This document shows positions 1 to 11,092 of a DNA stretch of 64,000 nt, piece by piece. The stretch spans positions 1,550,001 to 1,614,000 of the forward strand of contig JYIP02000003.1 of the NCBI GenBank assembly GCA_001051155.2, read 5' to 3'. The notes under the pieces were generated by a model. That model did no database searches. It saw nothing but the letters and a program-made list of their open reading frames with translations, and was not told the origin of the DNA. The stretch comes from Chrysoporthe austroafricana (taxonomy: Eukaryota; Ascomycota; Sordariomycetes; Diaporthales; Cryphonectriaceae). Every line of letters begins with the position of its first letter. Position 1 is the first letter of the stretch. Made by a program: the position numbers and the translations under genes.

Positions 1-246
1 GGCTATGCCGCCGACGCGAGCTTCAGCACGTTCGTCACGACATCGCGTAGTAGGGATCTGGATGTGCTGTCTAAGGGGTCGTGTCTTGGTCACTGGCCCA
101 AGGAAAGACAACTAATGGAATCAAGACTGAAGTTTGGCGAGATCGAGACGGACGGCCCGAACCCACATGCTGCGTTTGCATTCCCGGAGAATGTCAAAGG
201 GTTTGATAAGAGGAAGCAGTACATTCAGAAATCTTTCAGGCAGTAA
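1..246 (+). CDS. 3' end of an unidentified gene (partial)
   Basis: Frame 1 is open from the first base of the window to a TAA at 244-246, giving the last 81 residues of a protein that starts upstream. A methionine at 64 could be read as a start, but the open frame before it has the same character, so a truncated C-terminus is more likely. The tail is polar and basic (it ends KRKQYIQKSFRQ), with a motif region LSKGSCLGHWPKERQL and no membrane segment. I do not recognise the family. Nothing nearby suggests a function. Confidence 0.5.
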   Translation, partial: GYAADASFSTFVTTSRSRDLDVLSKGSCLGHWPKERQLMESRLKFGEIETDGPNPHAAFAFPENVKGFDKRKQYIQKSFRQ

Positions 247-468
247 GGTTATGGCCCAAGGAGGTCCGTGATTTACTCGGAGTTGATGAGTTCCAGAGGG
301 AGACTTAACGGGTTTGCTACGGGCGGGGGACAGGAGCTAGGACGTTTTGATACAAGCTTTCTAAGGGTTTCGTTACACTGAGATGTCAGCTTTCATCACG
401 ATCGCTATACGCGCGAGCTATTTCTTTTGACAAGCGCCTATTTCTCACTGCCTCCTCCGTGCCTGAAC

Positions 469-1411
469 CTATTTATGAAGCTGGCCACCGTTCTTCTCCT
501 TCATCAACTTCTCCTGATTCTTCCACATGCGCCGGAATATAATAGCACCCCAAAGCTGCGCCACACTGAACATAACATGCAGGATCGGAGTGACCACCTT
601 GAATGGCAAAGTCCATCGGTCCCAAAGCCCACCAAAAAGCCACATAACAACGGCTGTCTCCATCGTGGTGCCAGCGATTTCCGTGAAGCATGCGGCGCGA
701 AAGACTCGAACAAGGAATGCGTGATCTTTAGGATATATACGGTATAGGATGATGGCAAGGTGAGGCCAGAACTCCGCAATGACGTCGAAACCGCCTGTAG
801 CAGATGTAAGCAATGTTTGCTCTCTGTCAAGATGTCCTGGCAGAATGCTGATGACACTCACCCCATACGAAACACAGGATAAACTCAATTGTCGCGTCCA
901 CCTCCTGCTCAAAATCCAAACTAATAGCCACGGCCGTCTGTGCAATCACAATTGCCCCGACATGGTGCGCTGAGCTGATGGGCGAGATGCTAGGCCGGTA
1001 AAACAGCTCGAAGACGTACATCGAGATGAACAGCTGCGAACAAACCACCAGCACATCGCCCATTGTAACCTTCCCGCCTTTCCCGTCAAACGACGAGTGC
1101 ATTGTCGCTGAGCCAAAGGCGACCGCGATGAACGGATAGGAGGCGGCGATGAGAAGGACGATCTTGATCAGCCCCGCGACGTGATGGTTCACGAATCCGC
1201 GGCGAACCGCCTCGTTCCTCATGCCGGCGTATCTCTCGCCATAAAGCCGGTTCATCAAGAGGCCTTCGAAGAGGTAGAAACGTACGATAAACACGACGAC
1301 GAGACAGATGGTCAGAATGAGGCCACTATATGGTGCAAGAGATGAGACGGACTCATTGACGATGACATCTACGTGAGGATGGCCTGCGCCAGGCCAGGGG
1401 TGCCCGGCCAT
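469..1411 (-). CDS. TLC-like multi-pass membrane protein
   Basis: Two exons on the minus strand, 1411-862 and 794-469, give about 291 aa. The 67-nt intron has a GTGAGT donor and a TACAG acceptor, and joining restores one frame. About seven hydrophobic helices are visible, among them LILTICLVVVFIVRFYLF, KIVLLIAASYPFIAVAFG and VLVVCSQLFISMYVFELFY. The stretch FELFYRPSISPISSAHHVG, with a histidine pair after a Y/F-rich helix, resembles TRAM-LAG-CLN8-like (TLC) fungal membrane proteins. The ATG at 1411 sits in a good context (CACCATGG). An in-frame ATG at 1513 would add 34 Gln/Pro-rich residues and looks like leader. Substrate and role are unknown; the TLC assignment is by pattern only. Confidence 0.7.
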
Positions 1412-2704
1412 GGTGACAGGTGATTGCGGTGGTGGCTGTTGTTGTTGATGACGAGCGGTGTGAAGGAGATGGTGGCGACCTTGAGGAGAGATCGACTGCA
1501 ACGTCGTTTGCAACTCCGGAAGTGAAACTGTACCACGGCAAACAAATTAAGCAGGGAGCCGGCTCCGCGTCACGGCTGGAGTTGACGTAGCTCGCTTTGA
1601 AGGGAGAGTGTGAGACGGACGCCGGCACATATCTGTGAAAAGATTTAGGCCCGTAGCTTCCCGCGATAGCTACAGAGCAGTATTTAAAGGAAAGCGCAAG
1701 TGATAGGTCATACACGAGGCGCGCACGAGAATACATACTGAGTACCTAGTCGAGGGGTAGTGTCGGGAAAGTCAAGCATAAACGCCAGCGCACCCCCTGA
1801 AATGAAGTGGATTCCAGTTTCTAGATTCAGCTGCCAGATGAGGCGGAAGAGGTCAAGACACCGGATCAGGCGGCATCGCACTCAGTCATGAGTTACGGCT
1901 AACGAGGCCTCAGCGCGCGCCCGTGCCTAGCTAAGTAAGTCAACGGATTTCTATTGTTGTCACACCTTATTGTTCGATAGGGGTCCAGTGCCTGAATTGG
2001 GTGGGCCCTGTCACTTTTTAGCCCCGGGCCGATCAAAGCTTATTTTCACCCCAATGCAACCCCAGATCGAGATTTACCACAAATGACCTACTGCGATAAG
2101 GCAGTCAGGTACCATCTGCATTCTCGTGACTAGGTTTGAAGGCGAATGTGTACGGCGAGAGCTGTTCTACTAGATGGTGGGGATATCATGTCAAGGTTCA
2201 CATACTAGATAAAGAAGAAGAAAAAAAGTTGAAAAGAGAAGCAAAAGGCATCTTCGTGGAGGCAAGGTAAAGCCTGGCAGGGCCCTCGAGCTTCGAGGGT
2301 GTACAATTTCGGGCTGACCGGCTGGTCGGCCACGCCTATGGGAAGGGGTTTCAGTCTAAGCCTGTACTATAGTAAAGCCGAAAGGCCCAACGCAGCATTG
2401 GCAGCTCAGTCCATGCATTTTACAGCCCCTACCCAGTCGTGCCAGTCGTGCTGCTAGCACTGAACTGTCTCAGAACGCTGGCTGCAGATGTCAGGTCCTA
2501 GTATACGCTTAGTACCTGGCTAGGCAACTTGAATAGCGGGTTCTGCGGGTAGGCAGCCGTCGGGGCACAGTCTGCGTGTGCAGACTCATTTTTAACATCT
2601 CCTGGGCCATTTTCCGGACTTGACTGCTCGCCACTTGATTCCGCACATGAAAGAAAACCTGCCGTCGATTTCTGCTCCTCAAAAAAGCAGACCCTGAGAA
2701 GAGC
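1412..2704. other. intergenic, no supported gene
   Basis: About 1.3 kb. Short open frames here have no family pattern and no plausible splice partners. I see no tRNA or repeat. Confidence 0.6.
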
Positions 2705-3744
2705 TTACTGTACACATCGCGAACACCTACAGCCTCTGCCTTGGGCCTCTTTGATCTCCTCGATAACCCACTCCCACTTCGGCCACTCCCCAAGCGCGGC
2801 CAGCTTCTCGGTTGGCGGCGGTTCAGCCCGATGCGTACAAAGCCTATACGGGCCTTCCGTGTGAAGCATCCAGAATGAGTACGAGCTCATCGGTGCAATC
2901 ACGTTCTTGAACATGGCCTGCAGCTCTGCCCAGCCGACCTTTGGTTTCTCTGCAAACACATGCCTCCATAAAGCCCAATCCTCCTCCACATCATCTTTAG
3001 GTGGAAGCTTCCTAGGGTTGCTGTCGAACCTCGGATCGCGTCCTTCATGATCAACATGTCGCCCTGAGTATATCATGCGTTGCAACCAGGCCTCGTATCT
3101 CTGCATACGGGATATCCGGACACTGAGCCGAGTTCTAAACGCACGCCACCCTGGATTTGCAACGTCAAAGCAGCTAAGGCACATTCCCGACCTCTGGAGG
3201 CGCGCGTAATGCCCTCGGTATGCCTCGATGACAGTTTTCGTGTTGCAGCTCCAACATAAGAAATGATAATGGCCTGTCCTATCCAGGTGCCATTTCTGTT
3301 TCGACCTCTCGCTCCTGGTTGCCTCGATGGTGCAGTCTATGCACTTGCGGTTGAGATCGACGTGTCGAGCTGTCGTCTGTCGAACCCGCCAAAGCCGCTC
3401 CAGGGGAGCATCGGCACGTCCTTGTGCTCACCACTCCAGCGCCATGTTGAGTTGCGGGGGACTGCGAGCTGTAGACAGGTGTAGCAGGGAGCGTGGTCCA
3501 AGTACTTGTTATACGGCGGATAAGGTCCCGGCTGGGGTAGAGGCTCCTTCAGGAGGATTGCCATGATGTGTGTCTCGGAAGCCCAGTATGTCTCCAGGTC
3601 GAGCAGCGCTTGCCGCACGATGGATTCATCGTGTGTTGTATTGTAAAGCCGCCTGCAGGTCCGTTGGAGCTGGACCAAGTCGAAGTAGGTACAATAAGAC
3701 GCGACCAAGTCGAGAATTTCTTGCGGGAGGTCTAGAAGGAGCAT
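2705..3744 (-). CDS. F-box protein with cysteine pairs
   Basis: Exons 3744-3432 and 3369-2705 give about 325 aa. Residues 1-45 (MLLLDLPQEILDLVASYC then LQRTCRRLYN) are a typical fungal F-box, which binds Skp1 in SCF ubiquitin ligases. After it come four CxxC pairs (PCYTC, KCIDC, LCWSC, MCLSC), a spacing found in many fungal F-box proteins and compatible with zinc binding. The first ORF runs into a stop at 3337. A 62-nt intron (GTGAGC to CAG) is inferred because it moves the reading into the frame holding KCIDC and the rest of the protein. A one-base frameshift would give the same picture. The target protein is unknown. Confidence 0.75.
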
Positions 3745-4381
3745 CTTGAGCGCCCACGTCGATGTTCTCTTTTGTTGTCCGGTTTTGTTGGGCCCAAACT
3801 TATCAGCCTAAGCCTAGGTCCATCTCGGGGAGCACTTGATTTATTTATGTTCGTGTGACTCGTCCTCTCTGTGAAGCAAACGGTGAGTCACAAGGCAAAG
3901 GATCACTAGGGATGACATCGTTTCGTATCCACGATATTCTTGGCATGATTACTAGCATCCCCAAGGACTAGCGTTTCTTGGACATGAACCACAATCAGCA
4001 AACAAGCGCGGGATGGGCATGCTCGCAGACTCTAGAACCAGCTCATTAACTGCATACTTCTCGATAGTATGAAGCAATGGGCTTTATTCATCTCTCGAAG
4101 GGCTGCGAACAACCCCGAGCGAGTGCGCCATAACAAGACGTCCGTACTCGCTTCTCACGGGTGTCTTCCAACGTGGCGCCCGGTCAGAGGTCCTCTCCTC
4201 GCTCAGCCCCTCGTTGACGTAGCATCGTTCAACGCCATGTATGCACCTTCAGAGGAGGGGGTGGATTCATGCCCATGTATGCAGTTCTTATCTCTAATGC
4301 CCGTCCCCTCTTGGGACGTCTCAGCTTCACGTCTAGTGCTCAGCGTTCGCCGTTGAATCCACTGCCGAGATTGCAACATCC
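3745..4381. other. intergenic spacer between F-box and methyltransferase genes
   Basis: This is the shared upstream region of two divergent genes. I see no coding or RNA feature in it. Confidence 0.55.
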
Positions 4382-5194
4382 ATGACCATGACGACTCCAA
4401 AAGTCGCTGCAGAATATAATGCTCAGGCCTCCGGCTACGAGGCCTATGTGTTTAACACCCCGGCCGGGAAGCTAGAGACGGAGCTCTACCTGACGGTGCT
4501 GGGCGATGCGACCGGCCTCACGGTGCTCGACCTCGGCGGGGGCACGGGGCTGCGAGCTCGCCAGGCTGTCGAGCGCGGCGCCGCCCTGGTCGACGTGGTC
4601 GACATATCATCGAGCATGCTGCAGATTGGTAAAAATCAGGCCCAAGATCTTGGTCTAGGCAACCGCATCCGCTGGTTCGAGGCGGACGCCTCCAAACCGC
4701 TCGGCGACGCGCACCCGGAACTCAAGCGGCGGGAGGGGGCCTACGATATCGTTCAGGCGAACTGGATCTTCGACCACGCATCGAGCATGGAGGTGCTTGA
4801 GGCGATGTGGCAGAATGTGGTAATGTCTTTAAGGCCTGGGGGAAGGTTCTTGTGTGTGCACGTATGCAAGCAGCGCAAGGCAGCTGAGGCAGGAGGAGAT
4901 AAGTACGGTTCGACCCTCAAGAATGTCGAGGAGATTCCCGGCGGGATGAGATATGAGTGTACTCTAGGCGGGAGTGATCCGCCAATGGAGTTCGAGGCAA
5001 CGTCCATGGAAGTCATGTACTCCGGTTCTGCGGAGATGTTCGACAAGTTCGGGCTGGAGGACGTAGAGGCCCTGAAAATCGAGGACACGAAGATTGTGCA
5101 GAGTGACCCACAGTTCTGGCAAGCGGTTGTGGAGAATCCATTCATGAGATTCGTCACGGCACGGAAGAGGGCCTCAGCAGGCTCTCATACCTGA
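4382..5194 (+). CDS. class I SAM-dependent methyltransferase
   Basis: A single-exon gene of 270 aa. SAM-binding motif I is clear (TVLDLGGGTG, about residues 47-56), followed by the acidic post-I position in VDVVDISSSM and motif II/III regions around YDIVQANWIFDH and LRPGGRFLCVHV. It is the length of a bare Rossmann-fold methyltransferase, with no targeting signal or membrane segment. Such stand-alone fungal enzymes usually methylate small molecules; the substrate cannot be told from sequence. A second ATG two codons later (MTTPK) is an alternative start. The neighbours are not an obvious biosynthetic cluster. Confidence 0.85.
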   Translation: MTMTTPKVAAEYNAQASGYEAYVFNTPAGKLETELYLTVLGDATGLTVLDLGGGTGLRARQAVERGAALVDVVDISSSMLQIGKNQAQDLGLGNRIRWFEADASKPLGDAHPELKRREGAYDIVQANWIFDHASSMEVLEAMWQNVVMSLRPGGRFLCVHVCKQRKAAEAGGDKYGSTLKNVEEIPGGMRYECTLGGSDPPMEFEATSMEVMYSGSAEMFDKFGLEDVEALKIEDTKIVQSDPQFWQAVVENPFMRFVTARKRASAGSHT

Positions 5195-6709
5195 TTCAGC
5201 CGGACAAGCCTTTGAAATCATATCTATTTACGTCTTGTTGGCTAGCGAGCTCTTCCGGACGCCCGTTACAATAGGCACATTGGCTCGGAGCTCGGGAGAT
5301 GAGGGTGGCGGTGGCGGTGGGATAAGTTCAAAGGAAATGCGTCTGCTTGCTGTTCGACTTCGTAGAATTACGGTCGAGCGAAATACGAGGATAGGAGTGC
5401 GACAAAGACTGGAGGGTGCAAGCCGTGAAAGCAAATCCCGGGGCTCCCCTCCTTGGGCTCCCCTCCCTGGGCGCATGCATGTACAGGCCGAATTTAGGGT
5501 GGTTATCAGCAGCATCTAGCCGCTAAGGGGCCAAGCAGCGCCCTGCTTACCTGTCGTGTCTCGTTGTGGATCCCAAGCCCGATCGTTTCGCGAGCAAGCG
5601 TATGTGTGATGCTTACTGAGCGCTCTAGACGCGATCCGCTTTCGTGTCCAAGTGGCTGGTAGAGGGTGCAGTGACACAGGGCACGGAATCTATCAAACTC
5701 CGGCGCCAATCTCAAGTAAAATCGTATGCTGACGCACACTCATTGCATACCTGATGGAGTTCTCGACGTTCAGAATTCAGTACGGTTCCGTGCGGTGCGA
5801 GTACCTGTAAGCACGTCTTGAAACGCTATTTCTTGTTTGTCGGGGCGTCACGGGCTTGTTTCTTTTGGACATAGCCAGACGAGGCGTGAGAGAGTTCGGT
5901 TACCAAATAAGCTTATCTGACAGCCCTCGTAAAGAAGCCTCCCTTGCATATGTCACTATGCATCCCTGCTACAGTAGCTGTCTCTTTGGCTGATCAAATC
6001 GGGATAGCGAAATAGTACCGTGGTGCGTTGACTGGCTCACATCCAGACTCCTGCTACAGGCCAACTTTAGGTCAGTGATGCTGGGGCGATGCATCCAAGA
6101 GACAAGGATGTAATCCCCAGACCGCCATGCGAGATTTATTGGGTACTATGAAGGCTGCAGAGATGTAAATACTTCCGGATTAAGTCCCTAGCGTCCCGCT
6201 TTCGTGGCCAACCTCGATGCTTCTGTAGTGATCAATTCCTTCCCACGACTGAGTGGCGCACCCCTTCCCGCTTCCCCTTTCTCTCCCTCGCCTTTTTAAT
6301 TCGATCGTGTTGTGTGAGACACCATCTCAGTCTACTCTGCCCGTGTATTCCTTGTCTAAACCACAAGGGCGATGATCCTAAAAGTCCCCGCTGTTTGTGC
6401 GTGTCTAGACCCTTCTTGCAGAACAGCTTGTAATAATACCGTATAACGTGTACTCCTTACTAAATCTAACCTCCGTTCTGATGACTGATCCTCTGCGCAG
6501 CCGCAATGACAAGGGTCGAGATCAAGGCTGCCGAGTGGCTAACCTGAATCTTGCCTCCCTTTCTCTGACCTCTCGTATTTTCACATCCATTCCTCCTCGT
6601 GCTTTCTCGCCCTGGACAGAGGTAATCTAGGAGATGTGAACTCCACTCGACTTCGGCCAGCCCTCGACCTCGACCAGTTGGTCGCTTTCAACCACCCTTT
6701 CATGACCCA
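5195..6709. other. long intergenic region, no supported gene
   Basis: About 1.5 kb. Mirror-image short ORFs near 5230-5520 are a GC-bias artefact over a Gly/Pro-type run. The CT-rich stretch near 6250-6420 probably lies in the promoter or leader of the downstream glycosyltransferase gene. Confidence 0.55.
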
Positions 6710-8451
6710 ATGGTTGCCAGAATGACATCCCACAGGTCCTTCACAATCATATTCTTCGCCTTCATATCCGCTGTCGTCTTACTCATAACGGCGAAGCGTC
6801 TCGATCGAGCTACATGGGATACCGGTAGTTTTAATACTGGCCACTTCCGCCCATATGTTCAGTCCGATACCGACGGCAAATCGGAGGGTGGAAATTTCTC
6901 CGGCGCAAACGTAACGGGAGCTGTAACTGTGACCGTGACCGCGCTGAACACCGAAGCTCCCACGGGCACCCCGGGCCAATCTCCTCCGGTGGCTGGATCC
7001 CACAAGCTCCCGGGAAGCAAACACAAAGATGGGCCCCAGTCGCCGCTGTCTACGGCCCGTGACCCGGTCTGCGACGGCTTCCCGGACACCTCCGGTATCC
7101 TTCTCATCATGAAGACAGGCGCAACAGAGTCCTATGACAAGCTTCCAGTGCAGATCATGACCGCATTAAGGTGCCTCCCGGACTTCCTACTCTTCTCCGA
7201 TCTGGACCAGCGCATAGGCGGGTATCACGTCCGCGACAGTCTCGAGACCGTCTTGACCGAGGCCAAGGAGGGCAACGAAGACTTTGATCTGTATCGGCTG
7301 CAGCAAGAGTGCGCTGTCGACCAAGACAACTGTGTCAAGGTCCTTGAGGCGGCGGACTCAGCCGGTTGGAACCTCGACAAGTACAAGAACATCCACATGG
7401 CCGAGAAGAGCTACCGGCTCCGGCCGGACTACGACTGGTACGTGTTCGTCGATGCGGACACCTACGTATCGTGGCCGAACATGGTGTATGCCCTCAAGAG
7501 GCTGGACCCGTCGAAAGAGCGCTATTTTGGCGTCCCCACAGTGATCGGGGACAAGCTCTTCGCGCACGGAGGCAGTGGGTACGTCGTGTCGAGGGGGTCC
7601 ATGAGGGAGTTTGCCGGCAAGAACCCGGGAATCGCGAATAAATATGACGTGGAAATGCAGAACAACTGTTGCGGAGACTTCATGTTTGCCCAGGCACTCC
7701 ACGATACTATTGGGATATTAGTAGAGGGCTTTGTGAGTACAATAATAATTGGCTACTTCCTCTTGGCCAGACGTTCTTCATCGCTAGATGAGAGACCCGG
7801 AAGATGTGGCAGACTCTACAATTTGCTGACGCTCTTACTCGACAGTGGCCCCTGTCCAACGGCGAGAAACCCTTTACTACGCCCTTCGGATCCAACACCT
7901 GGTGCCATGCCGTCGGGATGATGCACCACATGAACAGCGAAGAGATCTCCTCCTTCTGGGAATTCGAGCGAAAACGATACCGAACAAATCATAAGCCCCT
8001 CGTTTTCAGCGAGGTCTATGACGAGTTCATCGCCTCGAAGCTCAATTCCCTTCGCGAGGACTGGGATAATGGCTCCGACGATTGGTTCTATATCGAGGCT
8101 GACTCCGCAGAGCATGCGTGGGAGGAATGGCGGATCGACAGGGCTAAGAAGGAGGACGAGAAGTCGGACATGGAGAAGGTAGCACATGCCAGCTGGGAAG
8201 ACTGCAGGGCGGCATGCCTGGAACACGATGAATGCTTTCAGTTCATGTGGCATGACGAGAGTTGCTCGATGCATAGGAACTTTAAGCTCGGCAAGCCCGT
8301 GAAGAAGGACAAGGCAGAACAGAAGCGCTATATGAGCGGCTGGAACGTGGACAAGGTGAAGAGCTGGATAGCAGAGAACGGCGACTGCGGTGACAGGGTT
8401 GAATGGCCGGACGTGGTCAAGCCGTTTCTGGATCCATCGCTAGAGTCATGA
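6710..8451 (+). CDS. GT31-type (fringe-like) glycosyltransferase, type II membrane protein
   Basis: Exons 6710-7732 and 7846-8451 give about 542 aa. The 113-nt intron has a GTGAGT donor and a GACAG acceptor. An N-terminal signal anchor (FTIIFFAFISAVVLLITA, residues about 10-28) predicts a Golgi type II protein. A Ser/Thr/Gly-rich stem follows. The catalytic region contains the DxD-like motif YVFVDADTYVSWP, then HGGSGYVVSRGS and NNCCGDFMFAQ, as in fungal Glycosyltransferase 31/fringe-like proteins that move sugars from UDP donors. The C-terminal part has a PAN/apple-like cysteine pattern (DCRAACLEHDECFQF then SCSMHRNF). Start: ATG 6710, or 6722 four codons later. The exact sugar and linkage are unknown. 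Confidence 0.85.
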
Positions 8452-8998
8452 TTCTGGGTGAAGATCGAGCGTGGAATCGGTGTTCAGACCCAAGCTTTTG
8501 GCATGATGACGGGGCCTCGCAAGAACCGTAAACTGTTCGGCTTGTCTGAGGACTCGATCCCGGGTGCCGATCTCTGGGCAACTTGGTAATAATGGCGCTA
8601 TAAAGGGCATAAATAGATGATCGGAGGGGGGGTCACCAAAAGACCATGAGAGGAGGGGGGGCTTCTGGACTGCTTCTGTCGTCTTTAATTAAATTGCACA
8701 AGCAGACTCTAATACGGACCTAGATGACTGCAGAAAATATGAAGCTAGACTTCTCCAACAGCAACACCCTCATGCCGACTTTGTTAAGGAAATGCGGACA
8801 CATCAATGCAACTTGATACCATTACCAGTCACGGTTCTCAGTCTGAGTCGGTCGTTTACAACCCAATGGTCCACTTCATACCCTGGAAGGTAGCAGGGTC
8901 AGCTATAGTGAACCGTCATGCCCCCTCCACTGGGGAAAGAGTTTTGAAGTGGAATGGAAGAATACTATCACCAACAAAAGCAAAATGTCATCTTGTAA
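8452..8998. other. intergenic, no supported gene
   Basis: Probable 3' UTR of the glycosyltransferase gene and downstream spacer of a convergent tRNA gene. It has a G-run (gaggggggg) near 8625-8660 and no coding pattern. Confidence 0.5.
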
Positions 8999-9110
8999 TG
9001 TCCGAGGTGAGACTCGAACTCACGACCTTTGGATTGGTATTCCCGGGGTTTGATCCACCGAGTCATACTGAATATGAGACCAACGCTCTAACCAACTGAG
9101 CCACTCAGAC
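8999..9110 (-). tRNA. tRNA-Met (CAU, elongator) with a 38-nt intron
   Basis: The minus strand folds as a full cloverleaf. The acceptor stem is GTCTGAG/CTCGGAC with discriminator A, the D arm is GCTC-AGTTGGTTA-GAGC, and the T arm is GTGAG-TTCGAGT-CTCAC. The anticodon arm reads TTGGT-CTCATAA-TCCAA once a 38-nt insert after position 37 is removed. CAT in the loop gives a methionine tRNA. It is not the initiator type, because the T loop has TTC and the acceptor starts with G-C. The mature length would be 74 nt. Insertion one base 3' of the anticodon is the canonical position for nuclear pre-tRNA introns. Confidence 0.88.
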
Positions 9111-11092
9111 TGATATTTGACGTTGGTCGACTCGAAAAAAGAATATATATAATGATAAGTTTCATAGCGTCTGAACGGCATGCTCCCCCGCGTTGTGTCA
9201 GGGGCAATTCACAACAACGTGATCAGTGCTGCAACTGCAGCTGCACAAGGGAGAAGCCCCTTCATGCCTGTTGTTGATGCTGCTGAATGCGACTATAGCA
9301 TTACTCGACCCGAGCCCGTTCCACTCTTGTTGTCGCAAGTGAGGACTTCCTTATGTCTTCCCGCAGAAGGTATACCTGTTGCTGTTCTTGTTGGAGCTAT
9401 AGCGCCGTGAGATATTGCTACTCATCGATGGTTCGAGATTTCGGCGAGTCACGGCGTTGGCACGTTCGCTGAGCTTGGCGCTCTCTTGTAGCTCTGAAAA
9501 GAGCTGGCCAGTGAAGTTCTTCAAGAGTGGCCCAACGCCAGGAATATTCCGGTCATAATCTAGTGTTAGACTTGGCAAGTTGGCGGTGACTTGTCCATCG
9601 CTGGACTCGTCTTTGATGCCTATGCAGTAATTGTATTTCATCTTCGTTAATGAGGGCCTGTACGGACTTGAAGCTTTACGGCCTCGCCATTATCTCGGGC
9701 GATGACATGAAATACGATCAATTATCTGTCATCTATTGATTTATGTACCTTGGTGAGCTATATTTAACCTAAATTGATTGTGAATAGATCTTCGTTCTCT
9801 CACTCGTACGATGTTTCGCATTCCTTGCTGTTCGTGCTCGCATGGCCATTCCAAAATAGGATGTTATCACCACCAAGGAGACTAGTGGCTGGCTTGCGGT
9901 TATTGAACGTGTCTTAACGTTACTTCCTCGGAGTTTAGAAAGGCATGGATTCTCGCAAGGGATGTCCATTTTCAGCAATGGTTCGCATGAATTACGCTGA
10001 TCCCCCGTGGATATCTCTTGACAGTACTAATGTTTCATCTGAGGTCCACAGTGACGAGAGTAAGCGGTCGCTAAAGGTAAGCAAGGAACATCAATGTTTG
10101 GCATTGATCCAACAGGATGCATAAAGCCACTGTAAAATACTTGGTGCAGGTACTTGAAAGCTAGCACAGCTGTATGTTCCCGGTCTCTCGGGGTCTGGCT
10201 TGAAAGCATTCGGGCGCGATCGAAATGAAAGTTGAAATAAGATGATTCTGCATTTCCGAGCGGCATGCTATACCTTGGATGTCAAGATATGGGTGAGAGC
10301 TAAACAGATACAATATTGCTGAGAATACAGTTGCACGAATCCAAAACAAGGTCTCCAAGCACACTGCACGAAGATCTGCCACGCGAGTCTGCAAGTAACA
10401 AGATTCCGCAAAAGTCCGCACGGGTAGTTCATTAATACTCCACCGAGACCGAGCAACCTACCCACACTTGCCTCCGAGATCTACCGTCCTGCATGTGATT
10501 GTCGCGTGTCAATCAACGAATTGATTACTACGCCTCATATCGCCGCACAATAGCGTTGATTGATTACAAACGAAGGCGCGAGACTCTCGAAGAGATGTTA
10601 GGGACTCAGCGTTTTGTAGCTCGAGACCGTTTCGAACATCAGTCCATCCCATCTCCAGAGCCAATACAAGCTGGGCACGTAACGTTACAAACCTAGTCTA
10701 AAGAGGCCCGGGACAAGGAGAAAGTTTCGAATTGGCAATGTTTCATGAATTAGCTTTATTTGAATTCTTCGCCTTGCTTTCGCCGAAGTTTTACTTACCC
10801 AAATAACCCCAATCCCTTCGTCAATAATACCGCGTATGGTAGTTTCTTCCTTTTCCAACTCTTTCACGGGATTAGATTCATTGACACTGGCAGTTTCAAT
10901 TATTTGAAAAAATAACAATAATAATAATAATAGCGTATCGCATAGCGAGAGCAAGAAATCTTGAAGTCAGCCAGATTTGCTACGTCATTCGCAACTATAC
11001 TTGGCTACCCGAGCAAGAGGCTCTCCTTCGGAAAGCTCCACCGAGACACCTCAGTCAGTCGACGGCCTGCCATCATATCATATTTGGGCAGA
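9111..11092. other. intergenic with unassigned short open frames
   Basis: About 2 kb. On the minus strand, open stretches at 9641-9351, 9978-9769, 10266-10027 and 10421-10161 could be exons of one unrecognised or decayed gene. One of them reads DYDRNIPGVGPLLKNFTGQL. I could not join them with good splice sites or name a family. An ATA/AAT run near 10910-10935 lies upstream of the transcription-factor gene. Confidence 0.35.

Noticed and set aside
9351..9641. Fragment of a lipoxygenase or similar oxidase
   Set aside because: The text around IPGVGPLLKNFTGQL was suggestive, but no metal-binding histidines or other family blocks are nearby.
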